Positions 1 to 10,934 of a stretch of DNA of 64,000 nucleotides are shown here, piece by piece; the stretch's first letter is position 1; every line of letters starts with the position of its first letter. Made by a program: the position numbers and the translations under genes. The notes below the pieces were generated by a model, which was given only the letters and a program-made list of their open reading frames with translations, searched no databases and was not told the origin of the DNA. This DNA comes from Apoda limacodes. Lineage: Eukaryota > Arthropoda > Insecta > Lepidoptera > Limacodidae. The stretch is from contig OX291544.1 of assembly GCA_946406115.1 (NCBI GenBank), positions 32,877,521-32,941,520 on the forward strand, written 5' to 3'.

Positions 1-468
1 ATTATCGTGCACAGTGGATTTGAAGCTGGCGTAAAATAAAGGCCATGAGCGAATGTCGCCGGAAAAAGATAAAAGTTCGACTGCCGGTAGTGTAGGCTTA
101 GCCTTATGCGGAACAAAATCATTTTTTGTATGTGAATCTGACGTTGGGTTTGAAGAATGCTGAGAAACTAGGCGTTTAATGCGACTGTACAATTGTTCAA
201 AGGACATTAAGCAACTAAAGTTTGGTTTTTCAGTAGGATATACTTCGAGCAGGCGGCTATTATAATCATCTAAAATTTTATGAAAATCTGTTCGTAAATT
301 ATCTATATTAGCGCTTTCACTTATAAAAGTATTTATATTCTCTTTATTGGTTTCAATAGTACTACCTAGATCGAAACTATGCTGCAGAATTTCAAAAATA
401 GCATTGCGTTTATATTCTAAAATTAATAATTGCGAATCCGTAATTTCGGGTTTGCTATTTTTTGACAT
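1..468 (-). pseudogene. gag: Start of gag of a second BEL/Pao copy, cut by the window edge
   Basis: The ATG at 466-468 opens the same frame as the gag at 5021. The 156 codons visible appear identical to its first 156 codons. The rest lies beyond base 1, so whether this copy carries the same internal deletion cannot be seen. Confidence 0.85.
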
Positions 469-781
469 TTTGATATACTAAAACAAAGTTTATTTCAAGT
501 TTATAGGTACAGCGTATTAGTAATCTTAAACGGTTGCTAATTCGAATTACGTGAAAAAGGTAACACAAATAGTAATAGTATGTATGTAAGTACTGGTAAG
601 AAAATACCCACAATCTAAATTTATCAACGAATTTTTCAATAGTTTATAGATTTTTAGTACAAACGAAAAGTAAGATAATTTATAGATATAAATAACAGTA
701 TGAAATATATATATATAAAAGTATCGATGATTTATATAACGCGGGAAAAAAATATTAAAATTTTTTAAAGCGGGAAAGAAT

Positions 782-796
782 GCGGCCGAAGGACCA
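782..796 (-). promoter_or_regulatory. tRNA primer-binding site of the left-hand copy
   Basis: Identical to 5335-5349, nine bases inside the 806 end of the LTR. It shows that the left-hand sequence is the 5' part of a second element and not a stray LTR. Confidence 0.58.
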
Positions 797-805
797 AATA
801 ACAAA

Positions 806-1304
806 TGGCGACGCCTATGCTTAATTGCCACCGTTATTCTAAAGTGGACTAAGCGGATATAGTAAAATTATGTTAACTAAAAAAAAGGATCTCACGATAA
901 ATTAAGGATATAGGAAATCTCATGCACTCACCTTCGAATGTAGATATTGGTACTTCAATCCACTCAAAGTTCGTGAGCACGTACTGCACTACGGCACTAT
1001 GATGCACCAGAAAATCCTTCAGGAGCTCCTGTTATTACCGTAAGACACACACAGCGTTTCAGCGACAATGGGCACAGGCATCAGTCAATTGCAAGCGGAA
1101 TGCGAAAAAACTATTAACGTATGTTTAAATTATTAGCGGAATTCACAATATGCGTAATTCACGATATGTCAACACAGCGCGATCGGTTGACCAGAACTGT
1201 TTCTTTTTGAATTTAGTGCATGAGGGGGAACGAAAGAATGGTAAGGTTGTGAGATCGTAGGTAAAATTAAAATACAAAAACGCGATCGCTATGAGGCGTC
1301 ACCA
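806..1304 (-). repeat. 3' LTR of the BEL/Pao element, shared with the left-hand copy (499 bp)
   Basis: Same 499-bp sequence and same inverted ends as 5359-5857. For the pol-containing element this is the 3' LTR. For the partial copy to its left, whose gag starts at 468, it acts as the 5' LTR. Confidence 0.88.
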
Positions 1305-1317
1305 TTTTCTGCCACCC
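1305..1317 (-). promoter_or_regulatory. Candidate polypurine tract
   Basis: Immediately upstream of the 3' LTR on the minus strand the sequence is GGGTGGCAGAAAA, which is purine-rich and abuts the TGGTGACG start of the LTR. This is the expected place for the plus-strand primer of an LTR element. Confidence 0.5.
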
Positions 1318-1503
1318 TTAAAGGGTCACCTTTAAAGAGCTATCATAATAAGAAAATACTCTTAAAGTTTAAAGCGGTTTATAATAAATTATCTAAAAAT
1401 AAAGAAAAAATAAAAATATAAAATAAATTAGCGAGTAATATACATATACATATATCGGTTTTACTTATTATAAACAAATTAAATAAAGCTGGATAATCGT
1501 CAT

Positions 1504-4029
1504 TCACTGATTGGGAAGAGGACACAAACGAACGACGGGTCGAAGGTATGTTCCCTTAGCGGTTTTCACGGTAACAACACGAACTATGCCGTCCTTGGAG
1601 GGATGCACCTTATCGACAATTGCTAGTGGCCAAGCAAGAGGAGGTAGATTATCGACTATTATAACCACTACAGTACCTGGGACTATAGGGACAGAGGCTG
1701 TATTCCACTTCTGTCTAACTTGGAGGTTGTGTAAATATTCGACTCTCCATCGCTTCCAAAATGTTTGAACGAGTTGGTCCAACAAGGTATGTCGATGCCG
1801 TAGACTAGCGCTATCAGACTCTACTGCAGGTGCAGGTAAAGATGTTAACGGCGCGGTATGTAAAAAATGACTAGGTGTCAATGCTAATGGCTCCGCGGGA
1901 TCGGAACTTAAGACTGTAAGCGGTCGCGAGTTAAGTAAACACTCAATTTGTATGAGTACAGTATTAAGCTCTTCATAAGATAGTAATTGATGACCAATAA
2001 CCTTAAACAAATGCGTCTTTATAACTTTAATCATGCTTTCCCAGCAGCCTCCGAAATGCGGGGTATTCGGACAAATAGTTTTCCATGTTATGCGGTTTTC
2101 GGCTAACTCTTCTTCAAAGCGAGGTTGATACTCTTTATCAAGAAAACGATATAATTCTTTTAGGTAAGATTTAGCGCCTTGGAAATTTGTTGCGTTGTCC
2201 GAATACATATATACGACGGGACCACGACGAGCGAGAAAGCGTTTTAGGGCGGCCAAGAAGCTTACCGTAGTGAGATCTGTCGCTAACTCTACATGCACGG
2301 CGCGTGTAGTTAAACACGTAAATAAACAAATATAGGCTTTTTGGCTGCTGGTGCCACGACGTCTAATGGGAGTGTAAGATATGGGACCGGCGTAGTCACA
2401 ACCAGTGTGCGTAAAAGCTTTAACAACTGGCTTAGTGCGATTATCAGGCAAGTTAGCCATAAGCGGATAGCTAGGGCGCGGTTTCATACGAAAACATGCA
2501 TTACAATTATGAACACGTTGGCGGACAATGCGACGAGCGGAAAAGATCCAAAATTTTTGTCTTAACAAAGATGTCAAGAGTTCTGGCCCGGCATGCAAAT
2601 ATTTTTGATGGTAATAATCGATTAACAGATTTATTATGTGATCGTGACGCGGTAAAATGACCGGGTGTTTGTGATTATAGTCAAGATCCGAGTTCTCTAG
2701 GCGACCACCGGCTCTAATCAGACCGCTTTCTGTGTTTATGAATGGTGTCAATTTGTTAAAGGCTTGACTACAAAGTTTGCCTTGACGTAAACTTTCAAAC
2801 TCCTTTTCAAAATATTTTTCTTGCAAAACCTTCAGCAATCTGGTTTCTGCAAAATCTATGTCGAAAGCAGTTATAGCAATCGAATCGCGTTCCGGTAGGA
2901 GTTTAGCGAATCTACAGACATAAACAATTACGTGTAATAATTTATTCCATGACGAAGTCCGTAGAGCAAAATCATAAATCGCGGAACATTCCTGTGCAGG
3001 TGTAACAACAGAATGAATTAGAACCTTGGCTTCTGGTACATCTTCAATAGAAGAGGTGACATCTATGTCATAAATGGGCCATTTTGACGTATCCAGCGAC
3101 AGCCACGATGGGCCGGAAAGCCACAGCGGGTGCGTAACTAACTTTTGAGGCGTAATTCCGCGCGAAATACAATCCGCGGGATTTTCGAAACCTGCCACGT
3201 GGAAAAACTTGTCAGCAGATACATTGTCTGTCACTTGGACGACGCGGTTAGCGACAAAGGTTTGCCAACGATGTGGCGAACCTTTAATCCAGTATAACGC
3301 TACCTTAGAATCGGTAAAGGCGTAAACATTTAAATTAAAGCGGGGTAAAAAAATATTTATAACGGAGCGAAGAAGTTTAGACAGCAGTACTGCTCCACAG
3401 AGTTCCAATCTAGCGATGGTGAGGGGAGAAGACGGAGCGACCTTAGACTTCGCACAAACCATTTGGACTGTGATTCCAGACGCAGATTTTACGTGCAAAT
3501 AAACGACGGCACCGTATGCGAGTTCACTAGCGTCGGAAAAACCAACTAGGGTGACTACACAGTCTTTTGTCACACCGAGATAACGCGGAATGCGGAAATC
3601 GTTTAGGGCTGGTAGCTCAGAGCGGAACTGTTGCCATAATTTAAGAATGTGCGGAGGGGGAACATCGTCCCAATCTAACTTTAACTGCCAGAGTTGCTTT
3701 ATTAACAATTTTGCGAAAAGAATTGTAGGAGAGACAAAGCCCATTATGTCCCAAAGACGAGCGATGTTAGACAAAATCGAGCGTTTTGTAACTTTGTCTT
3801 CCGCAAAAGGTAAAATTTTAAAGTAAAATTCATCGGAATCAGTAGACCAATGCAATCCCAATATTTTGTGTTGCGTAGATTTATCGAATTCTACTTCAGT
3901 AGATAATTTATGTGTATCGGGAATGTCATTCAATACTTCATGTGAGTTGCTGTTCCACTTTACTAAGTCCCACTGAGCTCCTTTAAATAAATTTATTAAA
4001 TCCTTTGAAATAGCCTTTCCGTCTGATAG
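1504..4029 (-). pseudogene. pol: Pol of the BEL/Pao element: RT C-terminus, RNase H, integrase; RT core missing
   Basis: The frame is open from 4029, where the preceding codon is a stop, to the stop at 1504. The first visible conserved segment, GKAISKDLINLF...LVKW, is the part of reverse transcriptase just after the YVDD box. The YVDD core, protease and zinc knuckles are absent. Counting residues from codon 3933, RNase H acidic residues appear at D134 (GFSDAS), E177 (ARLELCG) and D208 (AFTDSK). Integrase has an HHCC finger at H442, H447, C477 and C480, and acidic residues D513 (GCDYAGP), D579 (YSDN) and E632 (GCWES). A BEL-type C-terminal domain ends at residue 809. There is no good ATG at the start. 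With a whole integrase but no polymerase core the copy can be mobilised only in trans. Confidence 0.88.
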
Positions 4030-5021
4030 TTAGGTGGCGGTGCGGATATATTATTCGAGCGGGAGCGGGAGCGATTTAGTTTAGCAGCATTTGTATTATT
4101 ATTACAACTAATTGCCGGCGTACGCTGCAATATTTTAGATTGCGTTTTTATAAATTCAACCAAACTATTAAACGTAGGTATCTCATTAGGGTTGGTACTC
4201 ATCTCAAAAGTGCGAATGGTGTCGCAATCAAGTTTTTTAAGAGCGATTTGTAAAATTATTAAGTCAGCGAGATCTTTAATATTTAAAATTTTAAGCGTGA
4301 CAACAGAATTTGCAAAACTATCAATAAAAAAATCAAAGTTATTTGCGGACGCATGTGTCATCGGTTTAAAATCAAATAACTGATTTAAATGAGTGGAAGC
4401 GAGCATACGTTTATCGTCGTATTTATCGATTAACGTTTTAAATAAAGTTTCGTAATTTTCCGGTGACGGAGTTATACCAGCACAAGCAGATAATGCTTTA
4501 CCAGAAATTTTACCAAGCAGATAGTACAGCCTTTCAGAATTTGTAAGCGATGGATTATCGTGCACAGTGGATTTGAAGCTGGCGTAAAATAAAGGCCATG
4601 AGCGAATGTCGCCGGAAAAAGATAAAAGTTCGACTGCCGGTAGTGTAGGCTTAGCCTTATGCGGAACAAAATCATTTTTTGTATGTGAATCTGACGTTGG
4701 GTTTGAAGAATGCTGAGAAACTAGGCGTTTAATGCGACTGTACAATTGTTCAAAGGACATTAAGCAACTAAAGTTTGGTTTTTCAGTAGGATATACTTCG
4801 AGCAGGCGGCTATTATAATCATCTAAAATTTTATGAAAATCTGTTCGTAAATTATCTATATTAGCGCTTTCACTTATAAAAGTATTTATATTCTCTTTAT
4901 TGGTTTCAATAGTACTACCTAGATCGAAACTATGCTGCAGAATTTCAAAAATAGCATTGCGTTTATATTCTAAAATTAATAATTGCGAATCCGTAATTTC
5001 GGGTTTGCTATTTTTTGACAT
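3996..5021 (-). pseudogene. gag: Gag of the BEL/Pao element, C-terminus lost at an internal deletion
   Basis: The 341-residue frame starts at the ATG at 5021. Residues 1-120 are a polar N-terminal region. Residues about 128-330 match the capsid-like DUF1759 region of BEL/Pao Gag, beginning PAVELLSFSGDIRSWPLFYA (129-148). An arginine-serine-rich stretch follows. The frame then ends in NYQTERLFQRI and a stop. A normal BEL/Pao polyprotein continues into CCHC zinc knuckles, an aspartic protease and reverse transcriptase in one long frame. Here none of these appear, and the last codons overlap pol sequence read in another frame. The tail after NYQT is therefore out-of-frame pol, and the gag was cut by a deletion whose length is not a multiple of three. 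Confidence 0.85.
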
Positions 5022-5334
5022 TTTGATATACTAAAACAAAGTTTATTTCAAGTTTATAGGTACAGCGTATTAGTAATCTTAAACGGTTGCTAATTCGAAT
5101 TACGTGAAAAAGGTAACACAAATAGTAATAGTATGTATGTAAGTACTGGTAAGAAAATACCCACAATCTAAATTTATCAACGAATTTTTCAATAGTTTAT
5201 AGATTTTTAGTACAAACGAAAAGTAAGATAATTTATAGATATAAATAACAGTATGAAATATATATATATAAAAGTATCGATGATTTATATAACGCGGGAA
5301 AAAAATATTAAAATTTTTTAAAGCGGGAAAGAAT

Positions 5335-5349
5335 GCGGCCGAAGGACCA
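5335..5349 (-). promoter_or_regulatory. tRNA primer-binding site, probably tRNA-Tyr
   Basis: Nine bases inside the LTR end, the minus strand reads TGGTCCTTCGGCCGC. The first ten bases complement an acceptor end CGAAGGA-CCA. From memory this is the 3' end of insect tRNA-Tyr, whose 5' strand starts CCTTCG. The match to the wider T-arm seems to continue with a one-base gap. The same site lies at 782-796 in the left-hand copy. The tRNA identity is inferred, not searched. Confidence 0.6.
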
Positions 5350-5358
5350 AATAACAAA

Positions 5359-5857
5359 TGGCGACGCCTATGCTTAATTGCCACCGTTATTCTAAAGTGG
5401 ACTAAGCGGATATAGTAAAATTATGTTAACTAAAAAAAAGGATCTCACGATAAATTAAGGATATAGGAAATCTCATGCACTCACCTTCGAATGTAGATAT
5501 TGGTACTTCAATCCACTCAAAGTTCGTGAGCACGTACTGCACTACGGCACTATGATGCACCAGAAAATCCTTCAGGAGCTCCTGTTATTACCGTAAGACA
5601 CACACAGCGTTTCAGCGACAATGGGCACAGGCATCAGTCAATTGCAAGCGGAATGCGAAAAAACTATTAACGTATGTTTAAATTATTAGCGGAATTCACA
5701 ATATGCGTAATTCACGATATGTCAACACAGCGCGATCGGTTGACCAGAACTGTTTCTTTTTGAATTTAGTGCATGAGGGGGAACGAAAGAATGGTAAGGT
5801 TGTGAGATCGTAGGTAAAATTAAAATACAAAAACGCGATCGCTATGAGGCGTCACCA
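5359..5857 (-). repeat. 5' LTR of the BEL/Pao element (499 bp)
   Basis: On the minus strand the LTR begins TGGTGACGCCT and ends AGGCGTCGCCA. These ends form an 11-bp inverted repeat with one mismatch and give the usual TG...CA ends. Identity with 806-1304 stops exactly at this outer end: after the shared accA the two flanks diverge (agaataaa here, ttttctgc there). Both facts fix the boundary. Confidence 0.88.
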
Positions 5858-5979
5858 AGAATAAAAAAAAATATAAGTCACCATTCATTTGGTTGAAAAA
5901 CAACAAAGTAAAAAAAATATATTATGTCTTAAATATATTGAAATGTAAAATAATATCTGTAAGAAAAATAGTACTTTAT

Positions 5980-6384
5980 TTTTAGGGTTCCGTACCCAAA
6001 GGGTAATTAGCGGAACCCTATTACTAAGGCTTCGGCTGTATCTCATGAACCGTGATAGTTAGACGATTGAAATTTTCACAGAAGATATATTTCTGTTGCC
6101 GCTTTAACAAGAAATACTAAAAAATAGAATAAAATAAATATTTAAGGGGGCTCCCATACAACAAATGTGATTTTTTTGCTCGGTTTTGTTCGATATTGCG
6201 GACGCCTGAAATAATTACAAAATATTTAGTTATATAGTTACTTTAAAAATAAATAATTAAATTAAAATAAACAAAAATATAAGGGGGGCTCCGATACAAC
6301 AAACGTGATTTTTTTGCCGTTTTTATAGATAATTGTACGGAGCCCTTCGTGCGCGAGTTCGACTCGCACTTGGCCGATTTTTTA
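5980..6384 (-). repeat. Interspersed repeat of the gggttccgtaccc family (copy 1)
   Basis: It starts tttagggttccgtacccaaa and ends with actcgcacttggccgatttt. It contains the family landmarks tgtatctcatgaaccgtgat, gggggctcccatacaac and a second ggggctccgatacaac block. Related near-complete copies are at 11873-12334 and 63355-63788 in the opposite orientation and at 42905-43279 in the same orientation. From general knowledge this sequence is very common in lepidopteran genomes. I do not know its formal class. Confidence 0.85.
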
Positions 6385-7130
6385 GTTTTTAATATAACCT
6401 CCATTATTTTCAATCACACCAAGTAAGCGTCGCTGCATAGATCCGACTATATTATAACAGATATCTATCTGTTCCTCTAATATTATTCCAAATTTCTAAA
6501 TGACTCTGTAGTTCTTTCATTTCGCATGTCCCATCTTTCACCATCAAACCCCATAGGTTTTCTATGGGATTTAAATCTGGTGATTTTGCAGGCCAAGGAA
6601 AACATTAATGTCCGGGTGTTGAGTAAACCAATCCTGCACTATATGCGCTCGATGCACAGGACAGTTATCATGCATAAACTGTATTTGTGGCAAATCAGTT
6701 AATGGATAAACACACCGCGCTGTTGGCAACATGATCTCGTCCAACACTTCCACATAATGTGAAGCTCTAGGGCGCCCTGCTATTGAGATTAATTCACCAG
6801 GACCAGCGGCAGTCATCCACCCCCACATATTTAGTGATATCCGTACAGATTCCATATTTGGGACAACATTGTGTTCTGCATAACGGGTTCCATTTCTGCG
6901 CCACAAATGAAGCCTCCCGTTTTCAGACGATACGAACGACTTCTCATCGGTGAATAATATGTGCTCCCTCAAAATCTTAATACTCCCTTGCAAACAATAA
7001 TCTATTTTGTTTATGGGTATTAGTTAAATATGGTTTTTAGCTAGCTTTCTATGATGCAATCCTTCAATATGCAGAGCTCTGGATAACTCGTCGTTATTCC
7101 CCAGAAGTGACAACATAACAAAAATAAATG
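6385..7130 (-). pseudogene. Tc1-like (DD35E-type) transposase remnant
   Basis: On the minus strand, fragments in several frames line up in order. First comes the end of the paired-type DNA-binding region (RALHIEGLHHRKLAKN, near 7085-7030). Then a degraded linker (THKQNRLLFARE in another frame). Then the catalytic domain at 6993-6571 with LFTDEKSF (first D), HLWRRNGTRY and FMHDNCPVHRA (second D). After a frameshift follows PWPAKSPDLNPIENLWG near 6600-6545. The glutamate of PIEN lies 35 residues after the second aspartate. At least two frameshifts and further stops make it inactive. It shares the LHIEGLHHRK segment with the piece at 8779-9021 on the other strand. Confidence 0.85.
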
Positions 7131-7475
7131 TGCATCCTATTATTAACCGCCTAAATAAGAAATTCCTGCATAAGTTTATATGGGTCTCGCTCTCTCTTGT
7201 TAGAAACAATAAATCTATCTCTTTTTACAATCTTTGTTATTCTTCTAAAATGAACTTTCAAAGATAATACTTTATTATGTCGTCCTTCGACTCCTTCGTG
7301 ATGCTCAAATTATTGCCAGATGTTTATGAATGATGTCTTAGGAATAAAAGATGCTTTTAAAAATTGTGTTATTCCATGTTTTGCATTATACGCGTACGTA
7401 GGTACTCAGTCTGTCGATTTATTTACTACATACCTATTTATTTAATTTGAATTGTGCAAGTGAAAAGTGTTAAAA

Positions 7476-7649
7476 ATGGACCTCCAAAAGATCTTTCGTT
7501 GTCTTAACGCGTTCGTTCTTGCTCCAATTTACGGTGGAGTCTTTGCCTATGTGTATGTGTTGAATATAGAAAAAAAACCGAGGTACCTAGAATGCCTGCA
7601 TGCAGCAAAAGCAAAAATAATGAACCTCGGAATTCAGTGTAACACATAA
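7476..7649 (+). CDS. Unidentified small ORF with one hydrophobic segment
   Basis: A 57-codon frame starts at an ATG with an A-rich upstream context (aaaATGG). It contains a hydrophobic stretch LNAFVLAPIYGGVFAYVYVL that could span a membrane, followed by a basic tail with two cysteines. I recognise no family. Nothing nearby suggests a promoter or further exons, so it may be a chance frame. Confidence 0.15.
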   Translation: MDLQKIFRCLNAFVLAPIYGGVFAYVYVLNIEKKPRYLECLHAAKAKIMNLGIQCNT

Positions 7650-8155
7650 TTATTATCTGAGAATAGTGAGTAAAAGTTTTGTTCTCATACTTTTAAAATA
7701 CCTAAACACTTTGTTCTTGCACAGTTCTATTAAAATGGTTTAAGTAAATGTATTTGTCAGAAAATTAAATTTTATCTACCTTCCTACCTACCTATTAATA
7801 GATATAGGTACCAACTCATAGTCGAAAAATAATATAAATTTAATCAGAAAACCGATATCAACACGAATTTAACTTATAAACGTTGGCGCATTATGGCGGA
7901 GTTAGTGACTTAACCCTCCGATGGAGGCGGGTTAAATTTTTAATATTTAACTCGGCAGTGACCAGTTAAGTAGTACCGCAAGACAAATATGACTTTGACT
8001 CAGGTTAACTTTATAACTTGACAAAAATGGCGCTAATCCTGAGGAGTGCAAGTGGCCTTTAAAGAAATAAAGTAATATTTCTTGTAGAACCTAACTAATA
8101 TTAGTTTCATTTAATATTGTATATAATAATTTCATTAAGAAAATTATTGTATCCG

Positions 8156-8215
8156 TAGCCTAGTGGATAAACGTATCAGATCTTAATACGTGTACTCAGT
8201 GGATCCACGTCTCAC
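8156..8215 (+). repeat. tRNA-like sequence, decayed
   Basis: tagcctagtgg at 8156-8166 resembles a Pol III A box (TRGCNNAGTGG) of a tRNA. The anticodon and T-arm region that follows, up to ggatccacgtctcacc, lacks a good B box (GGTTCGANTCC). It is either a dead tRNA copy or a SINE head. Confidence 0.3.
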
Positions 8216-8294
8216 CTTATGCCTTTCTTTTTGTTTTTGTTACATTTTACGAATTATGAATATTTTGTTTCGTTAAACAGCTTAGACCAATTTT

Positions 8295-8435
8295 CTACTA
8301 GCTATTAAGTTAGATGCGGATACAACGTAGGTAGACATTTAATGTTTCTCGTTCGTTGCCGATTTGTTTCTGGGGGTATGTGCTGACAAGTTTGTTTGGT
8401 GTTTTCATTTAGCTATTAAGTTAGATGCGGTAATT
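8295..8435 (+). repeat. Direct repeat upstream of the transposase fragment
   Basis: agctattaagttagatgcgg occurs at about 8300 and again at about 8411. Each is followed by similar T/G-rich sequence. It may be a subterminal repeat of the transposon whose N-terminal exon starts at 8538. Confidence 0.5.
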
Positions 8436-8537
8436 ACTTAGGTCGTAGCCATTTTGTCGTTGTGGATATGTTACTGTAGGTGGTTGTGTTGATAAGGTTG
8501 TTTCGCGTTTTTATTAAATTTCTTTGCTAAAAATAAT

Positions 8538-9021
8538 ATGCAGGATAATATTATTATTCAAGAGAGGATGCGTATTATAGAACTACATAATATAAGTTAC
8601 AATATATCTCAAATTTGCAATGAGACTGGTTTTACTGTAAGTATTTTATTTGATGTTAATGTTATATCATAATTTTCCAATACCACGCTTTTTTGTAAGT
8701 AAATTTCTAAAAAAAAATTAAAATATAATTTCAGTAGTTTGAAAAATGTTTATTTTAATCTGGCTATTTGGTTTTTAGTGGATTACCGTAAAGCGTTGGG
8801 TCCATGAGGAGGGGAGTTTATCAACTCGACCTCGAAGTGGACGCCCGCGGCACATTGATGCGACTCAAAGAAGATTCATGGTGGAACAATACGAGAACAA
8901 TGGTTTCATACCGACTGCTGTGTTTGGACACATGTTTCACACATCTTCACACACAGTTCGTCGAGCTCTGCATATTGAAGGATTGCATCATAGAAAGCCA
9001 GCTAAAAAACCATATTTATAA
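8538..9021 (+). pseudogene. N-terminal part of a Tc1-like transposase with an intact intron
   Basis: Exon 1 is 8538-8636, 33 codons starting MQDNIIIQERMRIIELHN, an HTH-type beginning. It ends exactly at a GTAAGT donor (8637). The intron 8637-8778 (142 bp) ends tttttag. Exon 2 (8779-9018) joins in frame as WITVKRWVHEEG...STRPRSGRPR..., with the GRPR hinge typical of Tc1-like proteins, then VRRALHIEGLHHRKPAKKPYL and a stop at 9019-9021. The catalytic DDE domain is not found after it, so it is truncated. The last segment is the same as in the minus-strand remnant at 6385-7130, so both belong to one family. Confidence 0.72.
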
Positions 9022-10934
9022 AGTGTTTTGTTCGGGTTTACTTACTCAAATGAAAAATTAAGTTCGTATAAATAAAAAAAAAATCATGAGCTTCATTTGT
9101 CATTCTTTGCCCGTGGTCCAACTGCGTAGTTCGACTGATAGTAACGAAGGGCAATGATTTTTGTCCCTGGTTCTAGGTAATAGGACTGTAACAAGAAAAT
9201 TGATAGTTTTTTATCACACTTGCTCGTAAACAGTGTCATTACTCACCCGGGCTTTTTCTTTGTAAATTTTATTTTACAAACGTGATAGATTTCAGCGAAA
9301 TCTTCATTTCGGAATCTTCAACAAGAAGCGGCTTTATCTCTGTAACTTTTGATCGTAGGCAACACAGTGAGCAGTCCAAATACAGAAGCCGGAAATACAC
9401 AATTTATTAATTACTCGCGTGTACATTGATTTTTTCTGAATAAATGTTTAATTAAACTAAACAGTTTTTGTTTTAGGTCTTATACATACAATAAAGTTTA
9501 TACAAATTTAAGGAAGATCCGGCCGGTAGTGTACACAAAACAATTGAATACTTCCGCGTTTTTTCTTTTAATATTTAATTGTTGAATTAATTTTGTTTCG
9601 GTGTAATTAAATTTGAATGAATATGTTTAACGTCGACGCGCCTCTTTGTTTCTTATTTACTAACATTATTGAGTTATAATTTATTCAGTTAACAAATTTA
9701 GAATTATTAATTTTGTCGCTACTTGCGTAAGGCGCGGCGAAGGAACTAAGGAATTAGTTTTTTGGAGGTTGAAAACGATAAAAAACATTTTATTAGTCTC
9801 TAAAACAATAATGACTTATTAATTTAATTACGGAGTTCTTATGTTCTTTGTCTCTGTTGTATGATTGATCACAGTTCCAAGAAGGTACCTACTTATACTC
9901 TTTCTTCCAATTTCTTTACGCTATGTGAGGGCCCAGATACCTCTCTGTGAAATTCCGACACTTTCTAAAATAATTCCATTTTTCAATTCAAAAATTTAGA
10001 CATTGCTTTGTTCGCTTCGCTCGTAACGTGATTCACGGTTACGTAACGTGGTTCACTGTAACGTAACGTGATTCACTGTTACAATTTGTTACCCTAATTA
10101 TTAAATAACAATGTTACTCAGGTAGTGTACGCGAAACGTATTATTCCTTAACTAAACGATAGACAAGCACAAATCAATTTTTGAATTCTAAACAGTTCAA
10201 GGTTTCTGTGCATCGATGTAGGTATTTTCGTGCAAGGCGAATGTACGTAACAATAACATAGTTTTACAAGACAAAGTCAAAATTAAAGCCTGCGACGAAT
10301 CATACGCAAGTAAGTTTCCAGGATATCACCTCACATCACAAAATATCTCGACGTTGTGCTGTGGTGTACACTTCATGCATGCTAAGTAAAGCTATTTGTG
10401 AATGAAAACGGTGTACTCACGTTAATTCAATAAAATTCTTTTGTATATTTTTTCCACGGTACAGAAACACCTCGTGTAGGGAATATTGTAAGGAATCCTA
10501 CACGCTATAAAAATATGTAAGTATCAAAGTATTGGAAGCAAATCAAAAAGACACCCTTGATTATTTTTATTTTTTGTGTAGAGTAGAGATGATAAAAAAA
10601 GTGGAATATTACTAAACAGAAAATTTAAACTTATTGTAAGGTTTCTTGGACAGTTCTAACTTGTGCCCATTTTTAGAATTATAAGGCAAACCATTCTAGA
10701 CTTGGTTTGCTCGTATGTGCAACATTACTCGCAAGTTATTTCAAGTTGTCAAGTGACTTTTTAAAAATCAATCATTTTCTTTTCGAAGAACCCCATACTG
10801 TAGTCCCTAGAGAAAAACCTCGGCACAAGGAAGAGAAAGGTTGACATTACTTTTAAAAATATCACGAGTTGCAAAAATAAGATACTTTAATAGATAGATC
10901 CTTCGCCTATCTTTTTAAGTTTGTCAGTCTATAG
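9022..10934. other. No gene seen
   Basis: AT-rich sequence with stops in all frames. The only structure noticed is the tandem repeat at 10022-10081. Confidence 0.6.
10022..10081. repeat. 3 x 20-bp tandem repeat
   Basis: The units are cgtaacgtgattcacggtta, cgtaacgtggttcactgtaa and cgtaacgtgattcactgtta, head to tail with two or three differences between them. Confidence 0.9.

Larger units (their letters stand above)
1..5857 (-). mobile_element. BEL/Pao LTR retrotransposon, deleted copy in tandem with a second partial copy
   Basis: Bases 1-1304 recur at 4554-5857 at a constant offset of 4553, with no difference that I could find by eye. Read on the minus strand the order is LTR (5857-5359), tRNA primer site and leader, gag (5021-3996), pol (4029-1504), polypurine-like tract, LTR (1304-806), then primer site, leader and gag start of a second copy that leaves the window at base 1. 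Two elements therefore share one LTR, as produced by recombination between copies or by an assembly join. The near-perfect LTR identity implies a recent insertion. The internal deletion (see gag and pol) makes this copy non-autonomous. Because the left end lies outside the window, no target-site duplication can be tested. Confidence 0.92.

Noticed and set aside
547..831. 94-codon minus-strand frame, repeated unchanged at 5100-5384
   Set aside because: It spans the leader, primer site and LTR edge of the BEL/Pao element. Its duplication merely reflects the duplicated DNA, and the composition is that of AT-rich non-coding sequence.
7476..7649. N-terminal exon of a fifth DHHC gene
   Set aside because: The hydrophobic segment is similar in length only. 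No VxGN or cysteine-rich domain follows on either strand nearby.
8156..8215. Functional tRNA gene
   Set aside because: Only an A-box-like word is present. The T-arm does not fold and no B box is seen, so it is kept only as a tRNA-like repeat.
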